From positions 2,027,097 to 2,091,096 of the forward strand of contig VZRN01001305.1 in assembly GCA_013397935.1 (NCBI GenBank): 64,000 bases of DNA, given 5' to 3'. The notes under the pieces are model-generated. The model saw only the letters and a program-made list of their open reading frames with translations, ran no database searches and was not told the DNA's origin. The DNA comes from Dasyornis broadbenti (taxonomy: Eukaryota; Chordata; Aves; Passeriformes; Dasyornithidae). Positions 1 to 11,800 of this stretch are shown here, in pieces. The translations under genes and the position numbers were made by a program. Positions within the stretch are counted from its first letter, which is position 1. Each line of letters opens with the position of its first letter.

Positions 1-1765
1 TTATGAAAGCCACCTTTAATCTACATTTTTTTCCCTTTCTCATATTTTAGAGTTCATCAGGGTGATCCTGCAGAGCTGTGTTGAAAGTGTTGGCACTACT
101 TGTAGGAAAAGAATACTGTACAAAAAATTGGTCATGGAGGGGTGTTGTAATATAAATGGTGAATTCATTTGGACTTAAAAAAAAATAATTACTTGCCTTT
201 ATGCAATGTCATCTACATGGATTTATGAGATGGTTCTTGCCTCTAGATTAGGTTATTACAAGTTCTTAAATCTATCAAAAATATTTTTACCTATAACATT
301 TAATAGTTTAAAACCATGTTACCGTAGTACATAAGCTTATATGTGATGTACAAATGCAGCTCCAGGAACACTGATGTGGTAGAACTGAAGAACAGATTGT
401 CTTAATGAAGACTGCCCTGCAAGATGAATTTAGCTTTTTGTTTAACCAGAAGAGCAAGGAAATCACATTTATTCTCCTATTCCATAATGTAATTGTTTTA
501 GCTACTCTGAAGTAAGCTGCTAAGGTGGTTATTTTTGACCACAAGCAAAGTTTGGACAGGACCATGTGGGGAAACAGCACCTCTGCTGTTTGCACTTTTT
601 CTGTCAGATCAGTCTTTTATGTTGAAAAGAAACTTGAAAAATTAAGAAAGCTAAATAAGGATGTTAAACTTATTTCTTAATTACTTCAAAGGGAATTTTA
701 TATTGATCCTAGAAAAATCCAGCTTCATTCAGTGATTGCCCTGGATGAACTGTTTTTCTGGAGAAAATCTCTTACTCTATGTGTTTGGTTTTCCAAAATA
801 AGGTAATAGGTTATCCAGTGTAATATTATCTAGATGATCTAGGTGATTCAGTTTCTCAGCCTTTGTGTCCTTATTTTATTTTCCTTGCTATGTGAGCTGC
901 TTACCTTATTAATTATTTGCTTTAACTAGCATATTTTATAGCTTAGGTATTTGCAATACAATATAAATATAAATAGTAATCTCTTTATAATTTTTCTTCT
1001 TCTGGTATATGTCTGAACATGTATGAAATGGTGCAAGACTTAATGAACTGAAGTCATGTGTGATTATATGCAATACTGACAGATTGATTAATTTTTAATG
1101 ATTGGTTGTCTCCTCCTCTCAAACAGCTGAGTGAATTGTGGTGTCACCTGTAGTTACCAGCTATTTGAAATCAAATTTAGATACTTTTCTTACTTAAGCT
1201 AAAATTGGGTATATAATTCATCTTTCATGATCACTATATTCACAGAGTTGATTTCTTGTGCATGTTCTCAGTGTTAACAACTTTCTTTGCCTTTGTAACT
1301 TGAGCTCATTTTGAGACTAAAATGAAAGGGTTTCTGTTTCTAGTAAACACAACAGACTTAACAGCTTAGTAGGTTTCAGTGGCTTAGCATCAATATAATC
1401 TTGCAATGTTTGGATAAATCTTATGTCTTAACAAAATGGTGATCTTTGCAATGGTAGGATATAGTCAATGTATTGTTGCAGGTGACAGTATGTATCAGCT
1501 GAAGAACCTTGTTTGACTTCCAGGGTTTTATGTTGCAAGCTTAGTTGTCTGTGGGGAAAGGTTGCTTTGGCAGTGAAAGCTTACACTGGACTGAATTCCT
1601 AATCTCTGTTAGATTTTTTTCACATCCAGAAGAAGGAGGTTTCACTTTGCTTTAGCAGAACTTGTAAAATAAATGTTTTCTGAAAGCCTGTTTTGGTTTC
1701 TGTGAGGTGCAACATCCAGCTCCTTTCACTTCAATTAATGTATGCCAAACGTATTTGGTTTTCAG
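1..1765 (+). other. ARFIP1: 5' intron of ARFIP1 (or upstream sequence)
   Basis: AT-rich sequence with only short chance open frames and no CpG island. The ARFIP1 promoter and leader exon are therefore upstream of the window. Confidence 0.6.
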
Positions 1766-1845
1766 GTATGTCAGAACACAGCAGTGAATCCACAACACTT
1801 GATGAATCTCACCCAGCTGCAGAAGAGGTCCAGTCTGGCTCTGAG
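1766..1845 (+). CDS. ARFIP1: Possible alternative 5' coding exon of ARFIP1
   Basis: A pyrimidine-rich tract ending in ttcag (1761-1765) is followed by an ATG at 1768 and 26 open codons (Ser/Glu-rich and acidic, starting MSEHSSES and ending SGSE). A donor gag|gtgatt follows at 1846. The exon ends in phase 0 and joins in frame to the next exon, whose bases 5716-5724 (GAA AGT GCA) precede the standard ATG. The result would be a 29-residue extension of arfaptin-1. The ATG context is weak. The exon could instead be untranslated leader, or a recursive-splicing exon, because its acceptor is followed at once by GTATGT. I do not recall this extension from human arfaptin-1. Confidence 0.5.
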
Positions 1846-4800
1846 GTGATTGGGTGATAATTATATTAGTGTAAAATCAACCAATCCTAACAAGTTTCAG
1901 ACTTCCAAAATTTCTGCTATAAATAGCACAGGGCTATTAGTATGGGGATAGGAGTTCATGCACAGCATCTTGTATGGGTGGAGTTGGTTTTGAGACACCA
2001 TTGAGAACGGTCCAATTAATTCATAGCAAAGGATTACTTCAGCCAATAGTCTGTTGCTGTGCTGCAGTATTTGTTTTGTACATTGAATAGATTTAGGCAT
2101 GGTAGAGTCTGAAATGTGTGAGTACTGCAGGAAGAAAGGGTTGGTACTTAAAGGGCAGCAGTCTTTGTGTAACCTCACTATAACAAGGTATTCTATCTAC
2201 TGCTGAAGGAGTGAATCCTTTTTTCCCTGGGAGCAAATACAGCTTGTACCTTCTCTGTGCAGAAGTCTGACATTTTAAAATTATGAACAAATCCTAAGGT
2301 TCCCAATATTATTTAGCTAATCAGGTGTGTTTGGGATGCTCTTTCAGAAAGATACAGTCAACGTTTTCCTGACTGTTCTAGAGTAAAAATGAAAAAAAGT
2401 AATTCTGACTTTATTACTGTTAGAGTTTCAGTGACAGTGAATTGTTTTTAAACTTTCAGGAAAAACAGAATAGTGATTCCACAGCTATTTAGCATATTTC
2501 CAAATCTGATATTTGTAAACAGATATGTACAAAGGAAATACTGATTGTTACTAAAGGTTGATTCTATTTTTTCAAAATAAAGCATCCATCTGAAGTGTGA
2601 TGTTTTCCTGTAGTGCTTATGTCATCCATGCCTAATACATCAATGCAAATTTAGGAACTTACTTAGATTTACTTTAGGTTGTTTATACGTATGATAAATT
2701 TTCTTCTGAGGAATCAATTTCTTTGTATGTTTAGTTCAAGTCAGCTGTCAGCTACACTTGCCAAAGAGACACTTGATTGAACAATCATACTCCCTGTTTC
2801 AACAGAAATGCTGCTGTGGTTTGGTGGTTTAGTTTTCTGTCAGATCAATAAGCTTACCATGATTGTGTGACGTTACAGGAACCCACATTCCAGAAGTAAA
2901 GTGAAATGGCTGCTGGATTTGACAGTAACCTACAGTCAGAGTAAATGTATTGAGATACTGCACTGCTCTAGTAGCTGATGCTGTGGGCAGTCCTTCATTC
3001 TCAGTAGTTTCTTACTGCGTTACTACCTGCTTTGTTTCATAAGCACAAGTGTTGGTGCTGTGCCTGATTTTGAGAATTAATGTGAGTGGAAAAATTACCC
3101 ATTCTCTTTTTGAGCATAGGTCACTTTTAACCTGCAGTGTTTCCAGAATCTTGTTTGCTGTACAAATATGTTGTTCTGGCTCAGGAAAGAGGTGAAGGGA
3201 TGGTGAAAGCTGCTGGGGGGAAGAGTTGGGGGAAAAGGGCAAAGACTTGCTCTGGACAGCAGTGCTACCTTAAACTGTTGACTTAAATGCAGACGGTGGT
3301 TTCTTGTTCTGTCTGAGTCAAATTAGCAGTTTATCTCACTTCCCCTTTTCAGCTGCTCATTTCGTGGCTTTGGTGCTTGTCTGACCTCATTGCAAACTGA
3401 TTCAGCTCACTGAAACAGGAAAATTAACCTGGTGAAAAGGTCTATTGCCAGGTTAGTGAGTTGTGTGTGGTGACTGCGGTCAGGCGAGTGTTTGGGAGGT
3501 GGGACACTGTGTGTCTCACAGTAGGGACTGAAAAAGTAGAGTGATGAACTGTCCTCCTTTCAACAATGGGAAATTGTTATAGTTCAAACATACCATGGAA
3601 CTGACATTAGCAGGTAATATATTTCTTTCTCTGAACTAGATAGATAGGTCTGACTCAAGTAGGAATGCCTTAAAAATACATGAATTGCTTCTAGTTGTTC
3701 AGACAAGCTGATGAATTTTTGTTTCCTAATATATGTATTTACTAGAGATGTGTGCATATGCACTGACTATATTTCTAACTAAAGGCATAAAAATACATCA
3801 ATGTCAATATTTGCAAAATTATTTGAGATCCTTGTTGAAAAGCACCTAAGTCAAGTATTTGTTTTGCCTTTAATTAGAGATGCAGTTTTGTTTGTGATCC
3901 CTGGCAAAGTGCCCCTTGACAGTAGAGGACTTTCCCTTTGCACTGTGTTCTCTGATAATTTGCAGAAAGAAGAACAAAAATAGCTGTGTTGGCATGTGCT
4001 AATGTTTCTGTATTGTGCAAGTAGCTGTGACAGGCCAAGCATTTTGAAAAATACCTCACTTGACCGTGCCAAGTAGAAATGTAGTTCCTAGCAGTCTTAG
4101 AGCTTAAGCACATGTGAGATGTAGAGCAAGCTTAAGAAACAAGCTGTTGGACAGATTTCTCAAATCAAAATATAATATGGCAGGTAACTAGAACATTTAA
4201 TCTAATGGTGTTGTATAGCAACTCTCTGCGAGGAGCAGGGAGTTGGAATTGATGATCCTTATGGGTCCCTTACAACTTCAGGTATTCTATATTCTATGAA
4301 ATTAAAGAAATTACTGTTTTAAAAGTACTCATAAAATAAGCATAGACCTTTTGGTGTGCTTCAGTAGAAGCACATTTATTGGAGCCCACAGACAGTGACT
4401 AGTTAGAAAAAGTCTTGAGAGGCCTCAAAACTAATTAAGGAAATCAGGCTCACTAATGTAAATGAAGTGGTGATAATGTGAAAGTGGAAGAAATATTAGC
4501 AATGGGTTATGACAGAGGATGTTCCAATTAAGAATGGTGCAAGTGATGCTCAGTATGTACCAGTAAAATCTTTGTGTTATATTGATACTCCGTAAAGCTT
4601 CATGTGTGGTTGGAGAAGCTGATGGTACTTCATCCTGATCTCAGGCTGGGCCTCTTCCTGACCCTCAGACTGAAAAGAGCTGGTTCAGTTAGGTGATTTA
4701 AGAGCTTTGAAGGTAGAAGGGTACCTGTTCTCAAGTGCTTGTTGATGGTATACTTTGTCTTGCCAGTCTTGCACAAGTGAATGGGCTGGTTTGAGGACTT

Positions 4801-5715
4801 CAGGCAACTTTTACGTAAGTGAACAGACACTGCCTCGGTTGTGTTGATTTTTCTACTGTTTACACTTCAGGTGACTGATGAAGCTGCCTTGCAGAGTTAG
4901 GAGCATCTTTTTGAAAGGGATGAAATTTTCAGTTCCTCTTAATTTTGGAGAGTGTTAAGCTGTCTTTCTCTTCAGGTGCTTATAAACGATGTGCAATTCT
5001 TCTGGGAATATCTCTTCTAGCTATAACTTAGATCATACTTGAAAGCAGTGATTTCATAGCTGCTGCTACTGTTCATGATGCAGCTGCATTTGAAACCAGC
5101 TTTGAATCCTGAATTCCACTGGTACTTTTGAATTCTTTTGGTGCTTCTGCATTTCACTTCAGGTTTGTGTTGACTGCATGAGAGTTGCATACCAACAGTT
5201 TAGTCAGAAGGTGGCACTATATTATGATAAATAAGAAGCAGCTGAAACTATCTCAAAGTTTGGTATCATTGCTTTTCTTTTAACACGTGATTAAACATAT
5301 TGCTTTTCTCTAGTATTTATTGCTTATGAATAGGTAATTCAATTTTTTTAGCCAAGCTCATTATATTTTGAGATACAGAAACTACTCTAAGGCTCAAGTG
5401 TGCATGAAAAACATTTGTCTGAGCCCACATCTCATTTGTGTCTTACTCCCCCAGTGCCAATGGGTTAAATTTTAGTTTTTCTTTTCTATTAGATGTGGAA
5501 ACTTTAAATTACTTCTGACTGAGCTGTGCTAGAGTATTATTGTGATTCAAGGATGTGATTAAATATACATATACATATACAGAGTGAGTACATCAGACAA
5601 TTTCCAGCTGGAGTTTTAAATAAAATCAACTGTTATGAAACCCATACATCAAATATTTTTATATGGATTATTCAGTGGAAATGTATGACAAACGCTAACC
5701 TGTTTCCTTTTATAG
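1846..5715 (+). other. ARFIP1: ARFIP1 intron before the standard start exon
   Basis: AT-rich non-coding sequence. It holds a CR1 3' fragment near 4226-4300 and a short ATACAT run at 5565-5580. No other gene was seen. Confidence 0.75.
4226..4300 (+). mobile_element. CR1 LINE 3'-end fragment
   Basis: The pattern ttggaattgatgatcctt, then gggtcccttacaactt, then attctatattctatg is the familiar end of avian CR1 elements: the conserved ggtcccttccaac-like box followed by the octamer-type tail. Only the last 75 or so bases are recognisable, with no coding part, as for most 5'-truncated CR1 copies. The left border is approximate. Confidence 0.8.
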
Positions 5716-5817
5716 GAAAGTGCAATGGCTCAAGAATCTCCCAAAAATTCAGCAGCAGAAATTCCTGTGACTAGCAATGGACAGCTGGAAGATTCTCACG
5801 AGCACAGCTTTAACAGG
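5716..5817 (+). CDS. ARFIP1: ARFIP1 coding exon 1 (residues 1-31)
   Basis: The acceptor is cttttatag|GAAAG and the donor AGG|gtaaga. The first nine bases (5716-5724) are leader, or codons E-S-A if an upstream in-frame exon is used. The ATG is at 5725. It encodes the conserved opening MAQESPKNSAAEIPVTSNG and ends in HSFNR, in phase 0. The segment is predicted to be disordered. Confidence 0.96.
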
Positions 5818-8800
5818 GTAAGAATTTTCTTTCGTGTCTGCCATGGTACCATTATCAGAAATGCTGATGTTACAGTTCAATGCATAGCAGACTTCACTTG
5901 ACATCATTTCCTGGAGGTTTACTGAAAAAGCTCACTTGAAGCTCACAGATTATTGTCAAAGTTGACATAATGTAGTGTGATGGCTATTGCAGTGATCTTT
6001 TTTGTATAAAAGGCACGTTAGTAGTGGCCAGTGTCGCGTTCTTCCCCTCAACGCGGGACAGGTGAACGACCACTTTTGCTCGTGCTCGGGCGTCCAGCAG
6101 AGGGCGCTGCGGCACAGCATGTGGGATTTGGGATCGCGCGCCTTTTATTTGGCTTTTCTTTTGGAAAGAGGAAGACCGCTTAATTGTGCACGTTTATTTG
6201 ATGTCTGCTGAGGCTTAGATTTTAGGAAAGCTCTTAGGTTTGAACAGTTCCATACTGACTTGCTGTACAGAATTATACTTAAAAGAAATACTCAGCAGAA
6301 TTTCAACATTTTATTCTCTTTTCCTAAAATGCTGATTAGAGAGGAGGAACCTTCATAAGTTTTAAAACTAATTACATATATATCCTTAATATTGGTAAAA
6401 TAAGGATTTGCTGAACTTTGCCTTCTGTTTTTTGCTTTGATGGAAAAACTCCTTCAAAGCTGATAAATTGTTGAAGTTGACTCAAAAACCAAAGCACCTA
6501 CTGCACACTGCAATAACTTTTTTGGATGAAAGCTATTAGTAGTGAAAATTTTTTTCTGGATGGTAAATGGTGTAAAGTACCAAGTACTCTGTAATGTGTA
6601 GTCATATGTATGCATTTCTAATTATTGATTCTGAACCTTGAGAATACTGATTTTTAATCCAGTAATTTTATTAATACGATAGAAAAACAAGCATTTAAAT
6701 ATATATATATTAAAAGTATGGTTCTAAACGTGTAATTATAAATATAAATGTTACTTTAACCTGTATAAATATGTATTTTAAAAATAGGAAAAATAAAATA
6801 CATTCTGAAAACAAGATCTGAGACCATTTGACTATGATTGCAGGGTAGATGTGTAGTGAGCATGGCTGTAAAAAAAGAAGAAAACTTAATGAGATGAAAA
6901 TGCATCCATGTTAGGTCATATTAAAAAATAGTGTACTTTTTACTGGGCATTTTTTCTGCTTCCACTGTTTGGGCCATGATTATTTTTTTTTTTTTAATGA
7001 GTAGCTCTGCAATGAGGGAAGGCTTTTATATTTCTTCAGATTTGTCATTCAGCTAAGATCTGCCAGTGACATAATGTAAAAATCAGCAGAGTGTTTAATG
7101 AAATAAAGTTAAAACTGCATTTCTATAAAGATCTGCATATGTTTAGGGAGATAACATTGGAAAGTGCATCTTGAAGAGGTAAGGAGTTTGGGTTCACCGC
7201 AAAGTAGAGAAATAGACTTAGTAATTTTAAGCTTGATGACCTTGCTGCTGCTGTGACTTGACAGCGCTCTAAGATCCCTTTTCCTTATGCAGCAATTGCT
7301 TCGCAGTGCTGTGCATCCAACACTTATGTACAGCAAATGGAACTTGCATTCTTGGTGACTGCATTAAGGCCCTTGCTCAGTCAAAATGTAAAGTTGGAAT
7401 TTTGAGATAGTTTCTGTCTGTGGCTGTATTTAAAGTTGGAGTCGATTTTTCCTGTATGCTAATCCTTTACTGGCTTGGAGTCAACTATATTTTGAAGCTT
7501 CTACTTCCACAAAAATGGGTCAAATATTCAGTCAAATTGCAGAAAAACATGTACTCTGCAAGCGTATTTGAACTTGCTGTAATTATTTTCGCAGTGCTTA
7601 TTCTGAGATCAGTGAAGAAGTGCACTTCAATTATTTTTTTGAACTGTCTTGTTCATACTTGCATGTGTGACCTAAACTCAGAATGTGATAATCAAGGCTT
7701 CTTATAAACAAAACAAAGAAAATAAACTTCTTGGAATTAACATCTAGGTTTGTTTACTAATCTGTTAGTCTCAAATTCTAATATTTAGCTTCTATTCATC
7801 TTGCTTCATGTTTGTTATTTCTAATGCTTAATGCCATGCTTTCTCTTTTTTTCCTTGCCAGGTAATTTTTTGCTTTAACCTTAAGCTATATGTACTGCAC
7901 CACAAAATTTTTGTGCCGAGTTTTTGGGGTCTTTTTTCATACCAACTTATGGAAATGACAAGCCAAGTACTGATTTTTATGAGGTCACTTAAGAAAGGGG
8001 CAAGAAACCATGACCAGTATAATTTGAACTGTTACCACAGTGCTCAGTATGTGACCACAGCAGAGTTTAGAGCACTCAAACTCCTCCAATATGCTGATTT
8101 TGATTGCACCTTCTTGGGAAGCTGGGGAACAAGGTCATTTTAATTTCCTGCTTCCTTATTTTTATGATCAGGGAAATATTCATCTAGATGCTGTACAATT
8201 CAGATGTAAAGAATAGAATACTACTTGTTCTGTATTTTTTAGTCTTCTGCAGTTGCTTTGCTGCGGACTTGTACAGCTTTGATTGTATGTTTTTGAGTAA
8301 AGAGGTATTTGTACAACCTTTTCTTTAGAATTCTTTAATTACAAAACTGCGCTTTCCTCAGTCCTTTCACAGTTCCATCAGACCTCATCCATAAGCTGCT
8401 CAGGCACGAAAATGCACATTTGCATTTTACCAAATGCAGTATTAGTATGCATTCAAGCATGAGAAGTATTTCATTTTGCAAGGAAGTGCAGAGCAAATGT
8501 ATTTACCTGGAAATGACAAGTAGAGTTGCTCCTTCTTTGAAGAAAAATGTCATTAGTTTTGCAGAACATCAGACAGCATAGATGTCATAATGTCATTTCA
8601 GAAAGAAGTGTGTTAGTTCCATTCTTGTGGGAATATGACATAGCACTAATTGATACATTTTCTTGGTATAACGCGTATTTAAAAGGTAACGTAAGTGTTC
8701 TCCTAACTGTAAAATCTCAGTCAGAAATCTGCTGCTACATTCTAATTCTCTAATAAGACATGCCTGTGGAATTTAGACAAGTTTTGTCCTGCCCGTATGG

Positions 8801-11800
8801 TGGATGGAAACCCTTTTACTAAAAAAAAAAAAATCTGTAATTTTTGTCATCATTGGATCAAATATCTAATGTTCCTTCTGTACAAAAAAGGCTGACATAG
8901 TGCTTTTTAACTCTCCAAGCTCTGTTGGATCTCACTTGACCTTTAAGAACTAGTTGTATAGAAGTGTTCACTAATATTTGGATATTTGTTAGACAGAAGA
9001 CTTCAGCATTTTCTAATCAGAAGTTTTTCTTTGTATAATAAAGCCCAACATAAAAAAAGGTCTGGCTGGTTTATATTTTTCACTTGTTTTGTTTCACTTA
9101 CTCCTGACTTCTAGAGCCCAGTTTTCCTCTCATGCTATTGTAATTATGTGATTAGCATAGTGGTGTTTTAATATGATCGGGAGGGATTGGGAGCTGAGGA
9201 CTGTAAGAAGGAGTGAAGGAAGTATATTATTGCGATTATTCTATATGCAGTAGCATGCCATATAGTGTGAGAGCTGAACAGGAATAAACTAAATTTTTCA
9301 GAAAAGAGTTCAGTCTGCCTCTAAAGGTGCTCAAGTAACTTTAAGTGACTTGTAATGTTTAACGTATTGCACAAAATCTACATGATATTCTTATCAGTTT
9401 GAGCCTGAATTTGTCTTATTTCATTTTTTCATTCATTAGTATTGCCCCTTCTTGCGGTTCCTATTGTACTCTTATGGGACCAAAACCACAGTTAAGTGTG
9501 TATATAATACCAGTAATAAACTTCAGGATGCAAAAGATAATGAACTTTGTTGTGAGTCTTCAATTTATCTTACTAGAATTACAAAATAAGGTCTGGGATC
9601 TGATGAATCTGAGTGCATGTGTTCACTGTCTTGTTCTGTAATTTTATTGCCAGACAGCACAAATAGATAAGGTCAATTCTCTTTTGTCTTTTGCCTTCTG
9701 AAAAAAATGCCTGCCTTTTCATTTACCTTCTGCCTGCAACATATGAGTTCATCTCTTAGATTTTGCTATGTTGAGTGACGTAGATTTTTACTTTAGGTAA
9801 TTATAGTTTCATTAATGTAGACTGATTGAAAATACATTTCTAGAACTGTGTCAGTTCTAGAAAACTGGTTTTAGGAGATAAAACAAAGTAGTCAAGTGCT
9901 CTTCATACAGTCTGAAAAACCAAAAGTATGCATGTTAATGATGAGAGTAGAAGGGAAACTAATTTAAATTGTAGTATGACGTTATGTAAATCAAAATGGA
10001 TGTAGTAGAAGGGACTTCTGAGTGAAGAGCAGTGTATTGGAGAATAGAAGAAATGTGTTAATCTGTTATTTGCCATTTTACCAAATATTAAAGCCTTCAG
10101 GTCTTCTGCTTTTTATTTATGTTGAATTTATACCGATGTGAGGATCTAGTGGCTTAATTCATGCAAAATGGGAACTGAATGATGTAATATGGGCAAAGAG
10201 AAGAAAATACCGAATATATACAAGGAGCTCTACCTGCATGTGATTTTGATGAAAAGTTAGAGTTCAGAGCCGATGTATCTTACTGGATAGATGTTATGTA
10301 TAACTATGTAGCCTTTTGTTCCATTGGACTTGTAATCACACTTTAAACTGTGAACTTTACAATCAGATGTGTTGTAAATTTTTCCTGAAGGCAACTTGAG
10401 TAGTTTTAAATAAAATGTCATCCACCTTTAAAAAATAAACAAGCATAAGATTGGTTTCATACTAGTTGCTGCACTGTTGAACTAGCTATTGGTGCGAGGT
10501 TTTAAGAATACTTTAATTCAAGGTAGTAAAGACAAATAAAACCGTATCTGTCAAACCTCCAAAGCAGACATTAGTGCTTAGTGAAGCATTAATAATGGAG
10601 TAGTATAACTAAGAAACTAATACAGTGTTGTTTCCTTAGTTGCTCCTTAGTTAAGTAAGTTTCTATAAATAAGGTTTTGGCTAGGTTAGTTTGTGCTGTT
10701 GAAAAAACAATACAGTTCTGGTCTTTCCCCTCTTCATTTTAGATTGTTATGGATAGCATGACTGGGAAGTATCATTTTGGAAATAGTCTTGTAATTCAGC
10801 CAACATTCCTTCATGTACATGCATTCTGAATGACTTCTTTGCTTGTCTACTGTCTCAACAGGATTGCTATGTCAAAAATTTATACTGGTTCATCAGATGA
10901 TCTGTATAATAGAGTTGTGTAAATAAGGCTAACATGACTAAAATATGTTTAGTTTAATATAGTGATTTGAAGTAATTAAAATGGGATTTTAACAAACATT
11001 AACAAATGGCTAAAGTGGATAAAGTGGCTTCAGTGTTATATGACATACAGATTTGAACTGTCTTCGCTACACCTAATTAAGCTAATGCAGCTGTTCTATA
11101 TAGCTATATTTTGTGCTTTTGCTTCTTGGAGCCTTTAGCATGCTAAATGGCTGAGAATGGGGTAGGTAATGGAACCTTTTAACTTGGGAATCTTCTGAGT
11201 TGTGGGGTTTTTATACCTCTAGCTCTAGGTCTCAGAGACATTACAATAGTAAAATACTTCTGCTACTTCGGAAACATGGTTTCAGCCTCGTACAAATGAA
11301 AATTATTAATGAAGCGTTTTTCCATTTGTTTTTTTTTGGTGATGGTGGTCCTTTAATAGATTCATGGGTTTGCAATGTATCAATAAATTTCGATCAATTC
11401 AAAAGACTTGAATTTACCTTTTACAAAGAAGGGGGGAAATCTTAAACTTAGCTCGAAGAGCAATACATTGTCAAAATATAATCACCATATTGTGGAAGGG
11501 GAATCTGTCCTCACTTCCTATATTGTAACAGCAAACCTACATTTAGTGGGAACAAAAAAGAAAGCTATTTATGTTGCCTTCTTACCACTCAAATATTAAA
11601 TCCTACCTTCCCTTAAGTGTGAGGTTTTGTGCAGTATTTCTGAATTGTGCCTCTTGGTAAGTTATTGAAGGAATAAATTGTTTTGTCAGTATTATAAATT
11701 TTTTGCTAGCTTTTCTGTTTATCTACGCTTGTGTAAATAAAAAAAAAGCAAGCACAATCAGTTGCAAGAATGACATGAAAAATTGTAGTTTGCATGTAGC

